In this document: positions 35,658-44,542 of the stretch, one piece after another | Layout of the letters: each line of letters begins with the position of its first letter | Position numbering within the stretch: position 1 is the first letter of the stretch | Assembly (NCBI GenBank): GCA_017621495.1 | Contig: JAGATB010000007.1 | Location: forward strand, 1-64,000 | Origin: Clostridia bacterium | Lineage (GTDB): Bacteria; Bacillota; Clostridia; UMGS1810 | DNA: 64,000 nucleotides | Direction: 5' to 3' | Notes under the pieces: generated by a model | Seen by the model: the letters and a program-made list of their open reading frames with translations, nothing else | Databases searched by the model: none | Told to the model about the DNA's origin: nothing | Position numbers and translations under genes: made by a program

Positions 35658-35671
35658 AATCCCTTACCTCC

Positions 35672-38335
35672 TTAGTAGATAATAATCAATTTAACGGTAG
35701 AACTCTGCGCATATATAAATGCCTTATCTCCCGACTGTATGCTTTCTTTTGAGATTTTCTCCATAACATTCCTCTCATGGTTGTATCTCATGATAAGTGT
35801 ACTGCTTAAAATCGGATACGCTCTCATCCACATTTCTAAGCCATCTGTGCTTGGTACCAATACTCTTATACCACCGTCAAGAAGCTTATCAATCTCAACA
35901 AAGCTGCATGTCCTCATAGAGTACACATTATCCTTGGTAATGGTAAGAAGACTTGATTCCTTGAGAGACTGAGTACCCTGACGGTACATCAAATTCACTG
36001 TTGAGATTTTTGAATTTGAGTCTCTGGAGTATTCTATTATATCGCCTGTCTTAATTTCGTGCGGTAAGATATAATTTACACCAAGCTGTGTCTTGTAATC
36101 GGTCAAGGATAAATCGACTATGGCAGAGCTGTCTATTACCACATGCAAATCCTCATCCACCGTTATCATCTCTTCTGTACGTCCGCCGCGGTGGATATAT
36201 ATCTTTGATGCATTGTCCCCCTCTGAATCCAATACAGACGAGGTTTTTAATACTACTCCAATCAAACGATTATCCTGTACAAATATGCTGTCTTCATATT
36301 TTATAACTGCTGCCCCTATTTTGTGATTTACGTCGATATCATAAAGCTTTACATTTCTGTACGTATCATCTGTCTGTAATCTGTTTAATTGTATCACAAA
36401 AAACTTTTCTTCCAGGGATATATCCTCCGGTATTACAAAGAAAGGCGTATCGCTTTTTATAAAATATCTTGAAGCCAGCATATTCATATTGCCCTTACGG
36501 CAGATAACGCTGGAGTATTGATCATCGAGTGTAAACACACTCTGTCTTTCTTCATCTGTAGAGTATCCGCTTCCGTTTTGTGCATATGATAAGGAACGTA
36601 TTTTACCCTCGGAGTCTAATTCAAATGTTATAAGCTGAGGTACTACCTTTCCTGCGCTTACCAATTTGCGGTTACTTAAAATATCTGACGAAGTAGCCGA
36701 AGCTTCATTGAGCTTTAGCTTATTTGCTACATCGTAAACATAGAATTTGCTGTCCTGAGCAAATATCTTCACCTGCAGACTGCCGCTTAATCCGGATGTC
36801 TGATTAATACCTACAAGATATGCATAATTTCTCACTGTACCACCGGTATATGTAACTGCAGCTACCTTGCCTAAAGCATCAAAATAATATGTACCGGATT
36901 TACCAAACTCTATGATGCCTCTGTTTAAGGGGTCATCATTTATGCTTAAATCTATAGTATATGCTGTATCATCTATTGTTATCTCATCATCACTCACAGA
37001 CGTACATGTGCCGCTGAGCTTGTCGGTTGATACCTTCATTATATATACCTTACCGTCGTTGCTTCTCGCAGTGGAAATTATAGTGTCCTCTTTGAGTTCG
37101 GCAGGGTCTACTGCATTGCCATCTATATCTGTAAGCTCATAACGCAGTCCCGAATCGGCAGATAAATCAATACCCGCATACTCACTCAGTGATGTTTTAA
37201 AATAGATTGTCTCGTCAAGCTCTATATAGCTTTTGACAATCAGATTTACATAATCATCTGCAAATATGATATCATAATATCCGTTACCGTCGGTGTCAAG
37301 CAGTCTTATATAATCAGCAGAGGTAATATCGGCAGGTGCCCACGATACCTTTGCTGCACCATTATATATTAAATCAGCGCCTTCATAAAGCCTTGCAGTT
37401 TTCTTACTGCCGGATGCATTGAAGTAAGAAATCTCATCATATGCAATTTCATTCACATCATCACCGGTAAGACACAGCTCGGAGGATTTGACATCCTGCT
37501 CTCTGTAGGCTATTATAGTATCTCTTCCTGACACATTGCGTACATAACACACGAGATACTTACCGATTTCCTTATATAAGCTGTCCGATGAAGTATTGTA
37601 CACCTTTTCGTCAATCATTACTTCGTCTGTGTCCAGAGTACTCTCTGCAGTAAGGCTTGTAAGGTAGTTCTCGGTCAATCTGCCGTAGATAACATCTATA
37701 TCCCAATATGTGGATAGTATGGTCTTGCCTTTTACTGTCTCATAAGAGATACTGTCACCCTTTACAGACACAGTATCCATCATATCGATTTCCAACGTTT
37801 CAACAAGCATCAGGCAAAATTCGCCCAAGGTAATGATATCATCTCCCGATACCTGTATGCCCTGATTGATTTTGAGGCTGTTTGCAGCGATATGATATCC
37901 ATAGGGCCATCCGCCTTTGCACTCGGCGTATTCAGCATAACCCGCCATAGTAACCAGGGTTTTTACCGCTTCATTGTATGTAATGGCTTTAAACGGTTGA
38001 AATGTTCCGTCAAAATAACCATTCATAATTCCCATAGAATAAGCAGCATATATATACGCCGACTTATCATCCTCGGATACATCCGCAAAGACCTTCTGTT
38101 CATTTTCCGGGGCATTTATCTGCATACATTTGGCTGCAGCCTCTGCCAAATCCCTTCTCTGTACGACGTAGTCCGGGTCGTATTCACCAAGTGTAAGAAT
38201 ACCTAAATCTTTGACAAGATTTATACTCTCGGTATACATATCACCTGTATCAGGCTCTGCAGCCATGACTACGGGATTCACCTGAATGCAAAATATCATA
38301 AAAAACAATGTAAATATAGCCGTAAGCCTTTTCAC
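35672..38335 (-). CDS. Secreted surface protein with N-terminal SLH domains
   Basis: An 887-residue exported protein with a signal peptide (MKRLTAIFTLFFMIFCIQVNPVVMAA). SLH repeats occupy about residues 30-195: INLVKDLGILTLGEYDPDYVVQRRDLAEAAAKC, then FADVSEDDKSAYIYAAYSMGIMNGYFDGTFQP (each quoted only to locate the motif by its start). The remaining ~690 residues are beta-rich with repeated short units such as DGNGYYDIIFADDYVNLIV and KVYIMKVSTDKLSG; I do not recognise a catalytic domain. It should be held on the wall polymer by SLH binding. The gene overlaps the next one upstream by 4 bases. A scaffold or glycan-binding role is an inference from the locus. Confidence 0.85.
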   Translation of the reverse strand: MKRLTAIFTLFFMIFCIQVNPVVMAAEPDTGDMYTESINLVKDLGILTLGEYDPDYVVQRRDLAEAAAKCMQINAPENEQKVFADVSEDDKSAYIYAAYSMGIMNGYFDGTFQPFKAITYNEAVKTLVTMAGYAEYAECKGGWPYGYHIAANSLKINQGIQVSGDDIITLGEFCLMLVETLEIDMMDTVSVKGDSISYETVKGKTILSTYWDIDVIYGRLTENYLTSLTAESTLDTDEVMIDEKVYNTSSDSLYKEIGKYLVCYVRNVSGRDTIIAYREQDVKSSELCLTGDDVNEIAYDEISYFNASGSKKTARLYEGADLIYNGAAKVSWAPADITSADYIRLLDTDGNGYYDIIFADDYVNLIVKSYIELDETIYFKTSLSEYAGIDLSADSGLRYELTDIDGNAVDPAELKEDTIISTARSNDGKVYIMKVSTDKLSGTCTSVSDDEITIDDTAYTIDLSINDDPLNRGIIEFGKSGTYYFDALGKVAAVTYTGGTVRNYAYLVGINQTSGLSGSLQVKIFAQDSKFYVYDVANKLKLNEASATSSDILSNRKLVSAGKVVPQLITFELDSEGKIRSLSYAQNGSGYSTDEERQSVFTLDDQYSSVICRKGNMNMLASRYFIKSDTPFFVIPEDISLEEKFFVIQLNRLQTDDTYRNVKLYDIDVNHKIGAAVIKYEDSIFVQDNRLIGVVLKTSSVLDSEGDNASKIYIHRGGRTEEMITVDEDLHVVIDSSAIVDLSLTDYKTQLGVNYILPHEIKTGDIIEYSRDSNSKISTVNLMYRQGTQSLKESSLLTITKDNVYSMRTCSFVEIDKLLDGGIRVLVPSTDGLEMWMRAYPILSSTLIMRYNHERNVMEKISKESIQSGDKAFIYAQSSTVKLIIIY

Positions 38336-39522
38336 TGTGAAATCACCGCCTCTCCGACAGTACTGCCGTAAACATGCGGCATTATGTTCGTATTGCTGTC
38401 AAGCAGGATTGCTTTGACAATATAATTTGCCGGATTTGCCGCTACCTCCGGCAGAATTTCCAATTCCACATTCTTGCTTACAATATTGCCTGCGGCACCT
38501 GTAGCATTCCATCTGGTCATCACAGAGGAAACCATACGTTTTTCATCCTTGGTATATATTCCTGCAAAAACATACGGACGCTGCAGACCTCCAAGGTGTT
38601 TCTCGGCAAAAATCTCTACATTGATGGCGGTAGCTTCGGGTGAAATCTTCGTAAGGTCATCTATGGGTATGTCATTGGCATCCTTTAATTGGACATCTGT
38701 CAGCTTCCAGTCATATAAGTTTATATCACATTCACTTTGACTGATATTGCCCAGATTATCAAATGCCTTTACCATAACATTATGAGTGCTGAGAGGCAAA
38801 AGTCCCTGTGCACTGTATGAATTATTTTCATCGGCTTCTACAGGCTCTTCATCTACAAAGTACTGATATCCGGCTACGGCGTTGTTGTCCGTAGCGGTAG
38901 GAAATGTTACAGAAAAGGAAGATAAGCTGTCTCTGTCTACCACGAAAGCATCTATAAATGACGGCTTCTGCAAATCTGTATACTGCTCTATGTCTGTATA
39001 CGCAGTCTCTTCATTTAATACAAACTCAAGGTCATTGGTTACGAATACGGCAGCACAGCACGTAGACGGATAACCCACGCCTACGCCAATTGTATGCAGA
39101 CCCGGTGTTAGGTAATATGCTTTCTTGGTGCATGACCACGAAAAGCCGTTTCTCACTGTAGAACCGAAGCTATTCTCATCTTTAACACCGTCAACTGAGA
39201 TTAATGCGTGTCTTTGGCCAAAATTTGCATCATCAAAGTCACACACCATAGCCCATACCACATAGTCTCCCTCTTGTGTCACATATATGCTTGTCTCAGC
39301 AGCGGGACCGGTTTTGGAAGACTTCAGATACTTACCGGGGAGGGCATTGGCATATTTGTCTGCATCGCTCTGCAGGGTCCACAGCTCCGGCAAGGTAAAG
39401 TTCTCGGTTCTCAGCAGATAGTAGCTGTACTCACCCTCTGCACATACAGAAATCATGCTGAAAATTGAAAGGATAATTGTTGCCGCTATGCATAAACCTA
39501 AAATTCGTTTTTTTAGTCTCAT
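38332..39522 (-). CDS. Secreted beta-sandwich protein, possible glycan-binding
   Basis: A 396-residue exported protein with a signal peptide ending near residue 28 (SMISVCAEG). Residues 35-175 look like a carbohydrate-binding-type beta-sandwich: GDYVVWAMVCDFDDANFG and GLHTIGVGVGYPSTC are of the kind seen in PIG/golvesin-related modules. Residues 190-275 resemble a fibronectin-III-like unit (FSVTFPTATDNNAVAGYQYFVD, HNVMVKAFDNLGN). The C-terminal ~110 residues form an Ig-like unit that also ends the 1075-residue protein of this locus. It has no SLH domain and may bind one of its SLH neighbours. It overlaps both flanking SLH genes by 4 bases. Confidence 0.7.
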   Translation of the reverse strand: MRLKKRILGLCIAATIILSIFSMISVCAEGEYSYYLLRTENFTLPELWTLQSDADKYANALPGKYLKSSKTGPAAETSIYVTQEGDYVVWAMVCDFDDANFGQRHALISVDGVKDENSFGSTVRNGFSWSCTKKAYYLTPGLHTIGVGVGYPSTCCAAVFVTNDLEFVLNEETAYTDIEQYTDLQKPSFIDAFVVDRDSLSSFSVTFPTATDNNAVAGYQYFVDEEPVEADENNSYSAQGLLPLSTHNVMVKAFDNLGNISQSECDINLYDWKLTDVQLKDANDIPIDDLTKISPEATAINVEIFAEKHLGGLQRPYVFAGIYTKDEKRMVSSVMTRWNATGAAGNIVSKNVELEILPEVAANPANYIVKAILLDSNTNIMPHVYGSTVGEAVISQ

Positions 39523-41204
39523 ATCTCACCAATCCTTTCCAATACTTCATAAATAATCTTTGCAGTCTGGGCACGTGTAGCATAACCGCCGGGATTGAAG
39601 CATCCATCGCCTATGCCGTTTACAATTCCTGATCTGAACATAGCCTCTACCGCCTGCACTGCATATTCCGAGATATCCTGCGCATCTGCAATGTAAACCG
39701 ACATATCTGCAACCTCTATCTCTGCATTTTTAAGAAGCATTGCTCTGTAAATAATTGCACATACCTGTTCTCTGGTTATAGGCTGACCGGTACCGAATTT
39801 CTCATAATCCACACCGTTGATAATTCCGGCTGCATACGCCTTCATTACAGGCTTATAAAACCAATCATCTTCTCTGACATCTGCAAAGGTATTCTCCGTG
39901 CTATAATCCGGCACATCCAATGCACCAATCAGGAGCTTTACAAATTCCTCTCTGGTGATTAAACCGTCGGGGTCAAATGTATCACTGCTGCGTCCGTCTA
40001 CTATACCCTTTTGTGCCAGATACTCTATCTGATTTACCGCCCACGGAACAGATGATAAATCTTTGAATTTACGTACCTGTACAGGCACAGAGGTCTCACC
40101 TGTCACCTTATCTTCAGCTTTCTCCGGCTGTACAGATATAGATACAGAAGGACTCTTCTTTGATGGCTTAGAGGGTTTTGTATCAGAGGGTGAGGAATTG
40201 GGTGTGAGGTCATCTACCTCATCATCAAATCTCTCGGCAGCATCCTCTAAGTCATCAAAATCATCATCGTTTTTGGAGTCTATCATATTCTTTATAAGCT
40301 GAATCTGATTCTTCTGCGACAGCTTGCCATAGCCGCTTAAATTAAACTCGGCGTAGTCCAAATCATTGCAAGCCTCAGCATAATCAATGAGCTTTTCTCT
40401 GTCTGAGGTATCAAGTCCGTTTAACAAAGCAGTATAGACTGATTTCTCATATACCTCATGAAAATCCTCTGCAGTGAGGTCTATATCAGCGGAGCAAACC
40501 GCATCATATACATATCCCCTTAGTTCATCATTCTTGATATCTGCAAAAATGCCTTCCAAATCAATACCAAGCACCTTTTCATTTAAAGCCAAAAGCTCTG
40601 AGGCATCCTGCGCAGATGATTCATTAAAGAGCTGAATGGCAACAGCCGTCTCAAATATCTCTCTGAAATTCTGCACACCGGTATAATTCTGCTTTTGTGA
40701 GAGCATAAAATTATATACTTTATCCGCATCGGTAAGTGTGGATATATTGCCCTCCATATCCAGCTGCAGTAAATCATTTTTTCTACCTATGAGGTCTGTC
40801 AAATCATCTATGGTGCTGCATTGTTTTATCTCATCAAGTATGATACCTGTATCAAATGCATTTACAAATACGATTTTATCGTCAACCAACACAGCGTCAT
40901 GTCCTGCAAATCCTATGACTACATCATAATCACCTGTATCATCCGTATCGGGGTCCAAAGTACATACAAATTTAAAGTTGCCGTCGCTGTCTGTCTGAGC
41001 AAAGTTAAAATAAACCATTTCAGATTCACAGCTTATCATGGCGGTAACCATATGACCTTCACCATACATTGACGAACCGCCGACTGTAATTATATTTTCA
41101 TTAATACATGCATAATAATCATCACTAACTTGTGCAAAGGAGGATATTGAGGGGATTAATAATAATGCCAGTAATATTGCAAATAATCTTTTAGATAAAT
41201 TCAA
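39519..41204 (-). CDS. Secreted protein with three C-terminal SLH domains
   Basis: A 561-residue exported protein. It starts at TTG 41204, which has AAAGGAG 8 bases upstream and gives a clean signal peptide (NLSKRLFAILLALLLIPSISSFA); longer frames read through a hairpin. Residues 20-110 form a small beta-domain, residues 110-320 are helical and Asp-rich, and a Ser/Pro/Lys linker follows at about 330-365. Three SLH repeats end the protein from about residue 375 (WAVNQIEYLAQKGIVDG, FADVREDDWFYKPVMKAYAAG, AVQAVEAMFRSGIVNG). It is anchored to the pyruvylated wall polymer, and its helical part may dock other proteins of the locus. Confidence 0.88.
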   Translation of the reverse strand: MNLSKRLFAILLALLLIPSISSFAQVSDDYYACINENIITVGGSSMYGEGHMVTAMISCESEMVYFNFAQTDSDGNFKFVCTLDPDTDDTGDYDVVIGFAGHDAVLVDDKIVFVNAFDTGIILDEIKQCSTIDDLTDLIGRKNDLLQLDMEGNISTLTDADKVYNFMLSQKQNYTGVQNFREIFETAVAIQLFNESSAQDASELLALNEKVLGIDLEGIFADIKNDELRGYVYDAVCSADIDLTAEDFHEVYEKSVYTALLNGLDTSDREKLIDYAEACNDLDYAEFNLSGYGKLSQKNQIQLIKNMIDSKNDDDFDDLEDAAERFDDEVDDLTPNSSPSDTKPSKPSKKSPSVSISVQPEKAEDKVTGETSVPVQVRKFKDLSSVPWAVNQIEYLAQKGIVDGRSSDTFDPDGLITREEFVKLLIGALDVPDYSTENTFADVREDDWFYKPVMKAYAAGIINGVDYEKFGTGQPITREQVCAIIYRAMLLKNAEIEVADMSVYIADAQDISEYAVQAVEAMFRSGIVNGIGDGCFNPGGYATRAQTAKIIYEVLERIGEI

Positions 41205-41225
41205 TGTGATATCTCCTTTCATTGA

Positions 41226-41247
41226 GTGGGGCCTTTTACAGCCCCAC
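41226..41247 (-). terminator. Intercistronic hairpin upstream of the SLH gene
   Basis: GTGGGGC (41226-41232) pairs with GCCCCAC (41241-41247) with an 8-base loop, in the 58-base gap between the 1075-residue protein gene and the SLH gene. No strong T-run follows, so it may be an attenuator or RNA-stability element. Confidence 0.55.
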
Positions 41248-41262
41248 ATCCTGTACAATATC

Positions 41263-44200
41263 TTACTGTGCCGTTATTTCCGCATGGTGTGTCAGCGGTT
41301 TCAATTCAGAAGTACCGTCTGTACCGTCCCATACGAAGGCTTTAACAATTGTATTTGCCATATCGGCTACCGCAATCGCATCGGTATCAAAACGGATAAA
41401 TCCGTTTGCTACGGTAACATTTGCACTCTTGCATGCTAAGAGCTTATTGGTTATCTTATCATAGGAAGCTATGATTGCAGTTACAGTCTCCTCTGTGTCT
41501 CCGTTGTAAGCGTATGCCCATGCGTTGACATTACTGCCCGATACGATGAACTCAGGCTCACAAATGCTAAGACCGGTCTGCTTATTAACGAACTTAACAG
41601 CACTTATATATGCTATATTATCATCACCGGCAGCCACAGTCAACTTTTCGCCGGATACCGAGCTGTCAAAACGGTATGTATCTCCTGCTTTATACCATCC
41701 CTCGGTCTGAGGAGTGTAGTCTACGCTGTACACATCATCTGCATCTGCTACACTTATGCTTATCTGTGCGGAGAGTCCATCAAGAGTCTCTGCATCTACC
41801 GGTACGAAGTACACATAGGCATCGTATTCACCTGAGAGTGAATCAGGAACAGCAAACTCTACAGAATCAGCAATCAATACAGCCGCTCCGTTACCGTTGT
41901 AACCATGCACACCCGGTACGCTATCGGGATCAGAATTCCATTCTGCATCAGCCCATGCTATGGCTGTGCCTGTCTTAACAACTGCGAAATTATATTTATC
42001 CTCACCTACGGTAATCTCTATATTATTCACACCGTCATCAAGCGCTATATTAGTTTCAGCTTCAGAGCTTAATACCACTTCGTTTGCTTTAACTTCATCT
42101 TCCGTAATAATAGCATGCATAATTCTGGCATCTGTGCTCTCTGTATAGAAAACCTTGTCATTTATATCATTAAGCTCTGTATATACACCATCTACAGTTA
42201 TACCGTCGGAGAGCTTAATGAACTTAACAGTATCCAAAAGGAATCTCTTACCGGATACCGTACCGAAATCCAGTCTCTGCTCTGCATCATTGAAATAATA
42301 CGAGCCCAAATCTACCCATTTACCCTCAGATGATGTCCAGTCAACGGTGCCTTTGAATGTACCGTTTGCAGCTGTAACAGTGTAGGGCATGTCCTCTCCG
42401 CCGTAGTAAACGGACGGAGTGGCATTGCTTCTTGCGGTGAAGCTAAATCCGGGAACCCATGCCAGCAATTTGTAATATCCTGCCGGCAAAGTATCTCTGA
42501 AGCTGAAATAATTCTTAGCAGCTGCAGCACTCGCATCGCTCATATAACCGGTCTTGTGACCTGTATTCCACGGGTCGAGAGAAACAGGAGCTATCTCAAA
42601 GCTGTATCCGTTTTCGCTGATCTCTACCAATCTTCTGGTTACACTGTTTTCATCTGTCTGGGCATATATACTAAAGGTGTATGTCTGTGCAGCATCCTGA
42701 TTTGTTAATTTAATTTCCAGGGTCATATCGTTGCCGCCCTCTGCCAGTACAAGGCTCTTAGCAGTATTAACGGTGAGTGTCTCTCCGTTTAATGTAATAT
42801 ATTCGTACTTGTTGTTGTTACCTATAACACTTATGGATACATCTGTACCTGCCACAGGCTGTACATAGTCTCCCTGTGCTATTACAGTCTTTGTAATTGA
42901 TGCACTTTCCTCTCCGGCAGTGATTGCTATACCGGCAAAATCCTCCGCTGCCATAGCAGCACCTGCGGGTACAAGCTGCATACCGTTAATACACAGCTGT
43001 TTATCTGTCAATGCTTCCTGAGGATTCATAACAGCTACTGCTTCATTACCGCTGCCGTCAAAGTAATATGTACCTGCAAACACCTTGGTCATCCATTTTT
43101 TGTGATATTTACCGGGCATTACAAGCTTACGCTCTATTATACCTGCATGGTCTACTATAACCTCTGCATACTCTCCCATAATATTGGGGATAAATGACGG
43201 ATATAAATACAGATTGTAGTAGCCTGCAGTCATAATATCTGTGCCCAGTGTCCAATGCGCAAAGTTACCCAGACTACCAAGCTTGGCATTACCTGTCCAA
43301 GAAGTGTCCACAACTCCCCATCCACTTGTTACATTTGAATTATTCGGAGACATAGAACCAACAGAATTAGGAGAACCACTGTTTCTTATCCAGAAATTAC
43401 CGCTTTTATTACTGCTGCTTACGGAGGTGGGAACCTTGAGGTTTACGGAGCTGTTCTTCTCCACTACAAATGATATATCATATCTCTCCTTGTTAGTTCC
43501 ATCCTCGGACTCTACATAAATGATCCTGCTGTATTCACCGCCGTACTCTATATATTGCTGTAGTGTAACAAATGCTTTGCCGTCGGTGCTTATTTGAGTC
43601 ATCTTATCATTATAGATTTTAGCATTGGGGTCTTCTGCTTCCAGTGTATAATAAAGCTTCCTTCTGGTACCGCCGCCGGATACTGTGGTCTCTGCACCGT
43701 ACTCCTTAGGTACAGACATCACTATACGATTAGAATCTACGGTAGCTTCTTCGCACAGAATCTTTGTAATTTTAGTATCATCGACACTCGCTGCCGCAGT
43801 AGTGTTTACGTTGGTGTAAACATGGGTAAGCTTAGCACTGGATTTCCTGTCTACAGGCACAAACTTAACCGCACTTGCATATGCGTAAGAATTCCACAAA
43901 TCATTTCTGAGCTCTACATACTCTGCTCCGTCAACACCGGAAAAATAGTGAGTACCCAATTTTACCCAACCGTTGGTTGAGACGCTTGCTGTAGCCTGGT
44001 TTACATAGTATGTGGTCTGAGTGTTTCTGGGTGCCTGCAGAGTTACACCGTTATTGGAGTCAACACGGGTATTAACTGTGTATCTGGTGTGGTAACCAGG
44101 CTGAGCTTTCTGATTATTAGTTCCACCATTTCTGAATAAATCAGTTCCGTTATTTATTACATTATAAACATATACATCATATGTACCTGCCGGAGCACTG

Positions 44201-44490
44201 CTGCCCTTGGCAAAATACCACCTTGCATATGTATCGGGGTGATACACTGCGGTGACACCCCTACCGTTGTATCCGGTTAATTTACTGTCTACCAGTCTGC
44301 CGTTTGTAGTCCACGAAGCCTCAATAACAGCGGATGCCGTAAATCTGGTTTCATCCGTAAGTGATGAAGTATTGTTAAGTACTATTATAGTACCCTCGGG
44401 GTCTGTATCTGCCGCAAGCACTGCTCCTGCAGGAAAAGCAGAGAGCACGAATGCAAATACTAACAAAATCGACAATAATTTTTTCTTCAT
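41263..44490 (-). CDS. Large secreted protein with four golvesin-like beta-sandwich modules
   Basis: A 1075-residue exported protein with a signal peptide ending around AGAVLAAD. Four related modules of about 130-160 residues lie near 55-215, 365-510, 635-760 and 845-970. Each has a Trp- and Gly-rich start, an AGTYDVYVY-like strand (AGYYNLYLYP, AGYYKLLAWVP, SGEYDAYVYFVP), a W-x-LG-x-YYF strand and an end like AVKFV. This is the golvesin/xanthan-lyase C-terminal-like pattern, associated with polysaccharide binding. Cadherin-like or Ig-like linkers lie between, and the last 105 residues form an Ig-like unit. No catalytic motif or SLH domain was found. It probably binds the target glycan at the surface. 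Confidence 0.75.
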   Translation of the reverse strand: MKKKLLSILLVFAFVLSAFPAGAVLAADTDPEGTIIVLNNTSSLTDETRFTASAVIEASWTTNGRLVDSKLTGYNGRGVTAVYHPDTYARWYFAKGSSAPAGTYDVYVYNVINNGTDLFRNGGTNNQKAQPGYHTRYTVNTRVDSNNGVTLQAPRNTQTTYYVNQATASVSTNGWVKLGTHYFSGVDGAEYVELRNDLWNSYAYASAVKFVPVDRKSSAKLTHVYTNVNTTAAASVDDTKITKILCEEATVDSNRIVMSVPKEYGAETTVSGGGTRRKLYYTLEAEDPNAKIYNDKMTQISTDGKAFVTLQQYIEYGGEYSRIIYVESEDGTNKERYDISFVVEKNSSVNLKVPTSVSSSNKSGNFWIRNSGSPNSVGSMSPNNSNVTSGWGVVDTSWTGNAKLGSLGNFAHWTLGTDIMTAGYYNLYLYPSFIPNIMGEYAEVIVDHAGIIERKLVMPGKYHKKWMTKVFAGTYYFDGSGNEAVAVMNPQEALTDKQLCINGMQLVPAGAAMAAEDFAGIAITAGEESASITKTVIAQGDYVQPVAGTDVSISVIGNNNKYEYITLNGETLTVNTAKSLVLAEGGNDMTLEIKLTNQDAAQTYTFSIYAQTDENSVTRRLVEISENGYSFEIAPVSLDPWNTGHKTGYMSDASAAAAKNYFSFRDTLPAGYYKLLAWVPGFSFTARSNATPSVYYGGEDMPYTVTAANGTFKGTVDWTSSEGKWVDLGSYYFNDAEQRLDFGTVSGKRFLLDTVKFIKLSDGITVDGVYTELNDINDKVFYTESTDARIMHAIITEDEVKANEVVLSSEAETNIALDDGVNNIEITVGEDKYNFAVVKTGTAIAWADAEWNSDPDSVPGVHGYNGNGAAVLIADSVEFAVPDSLSGEYDAYVYFVPVDAETLDGLSAQISISVADADDVYSVDYTPQTEGWYKAGDTYRFDSSVSGEKLTVAAGDDNIAYISAVKFVNKQTGLSICEPEFIVSGSNVNAWAYAYNGDTEETVTAIIASYDKITNKLLACKSANVTVANGFIRFDTDAIAVADMANTIVKAFVWDGTDGTSELKPLTHHAEITAQ

Positions 44491-44542
44491 TATATATTCC
44501 TCCTCGTTTTATAAAACTGCCTTATGGGCAATGTTTTCAAAA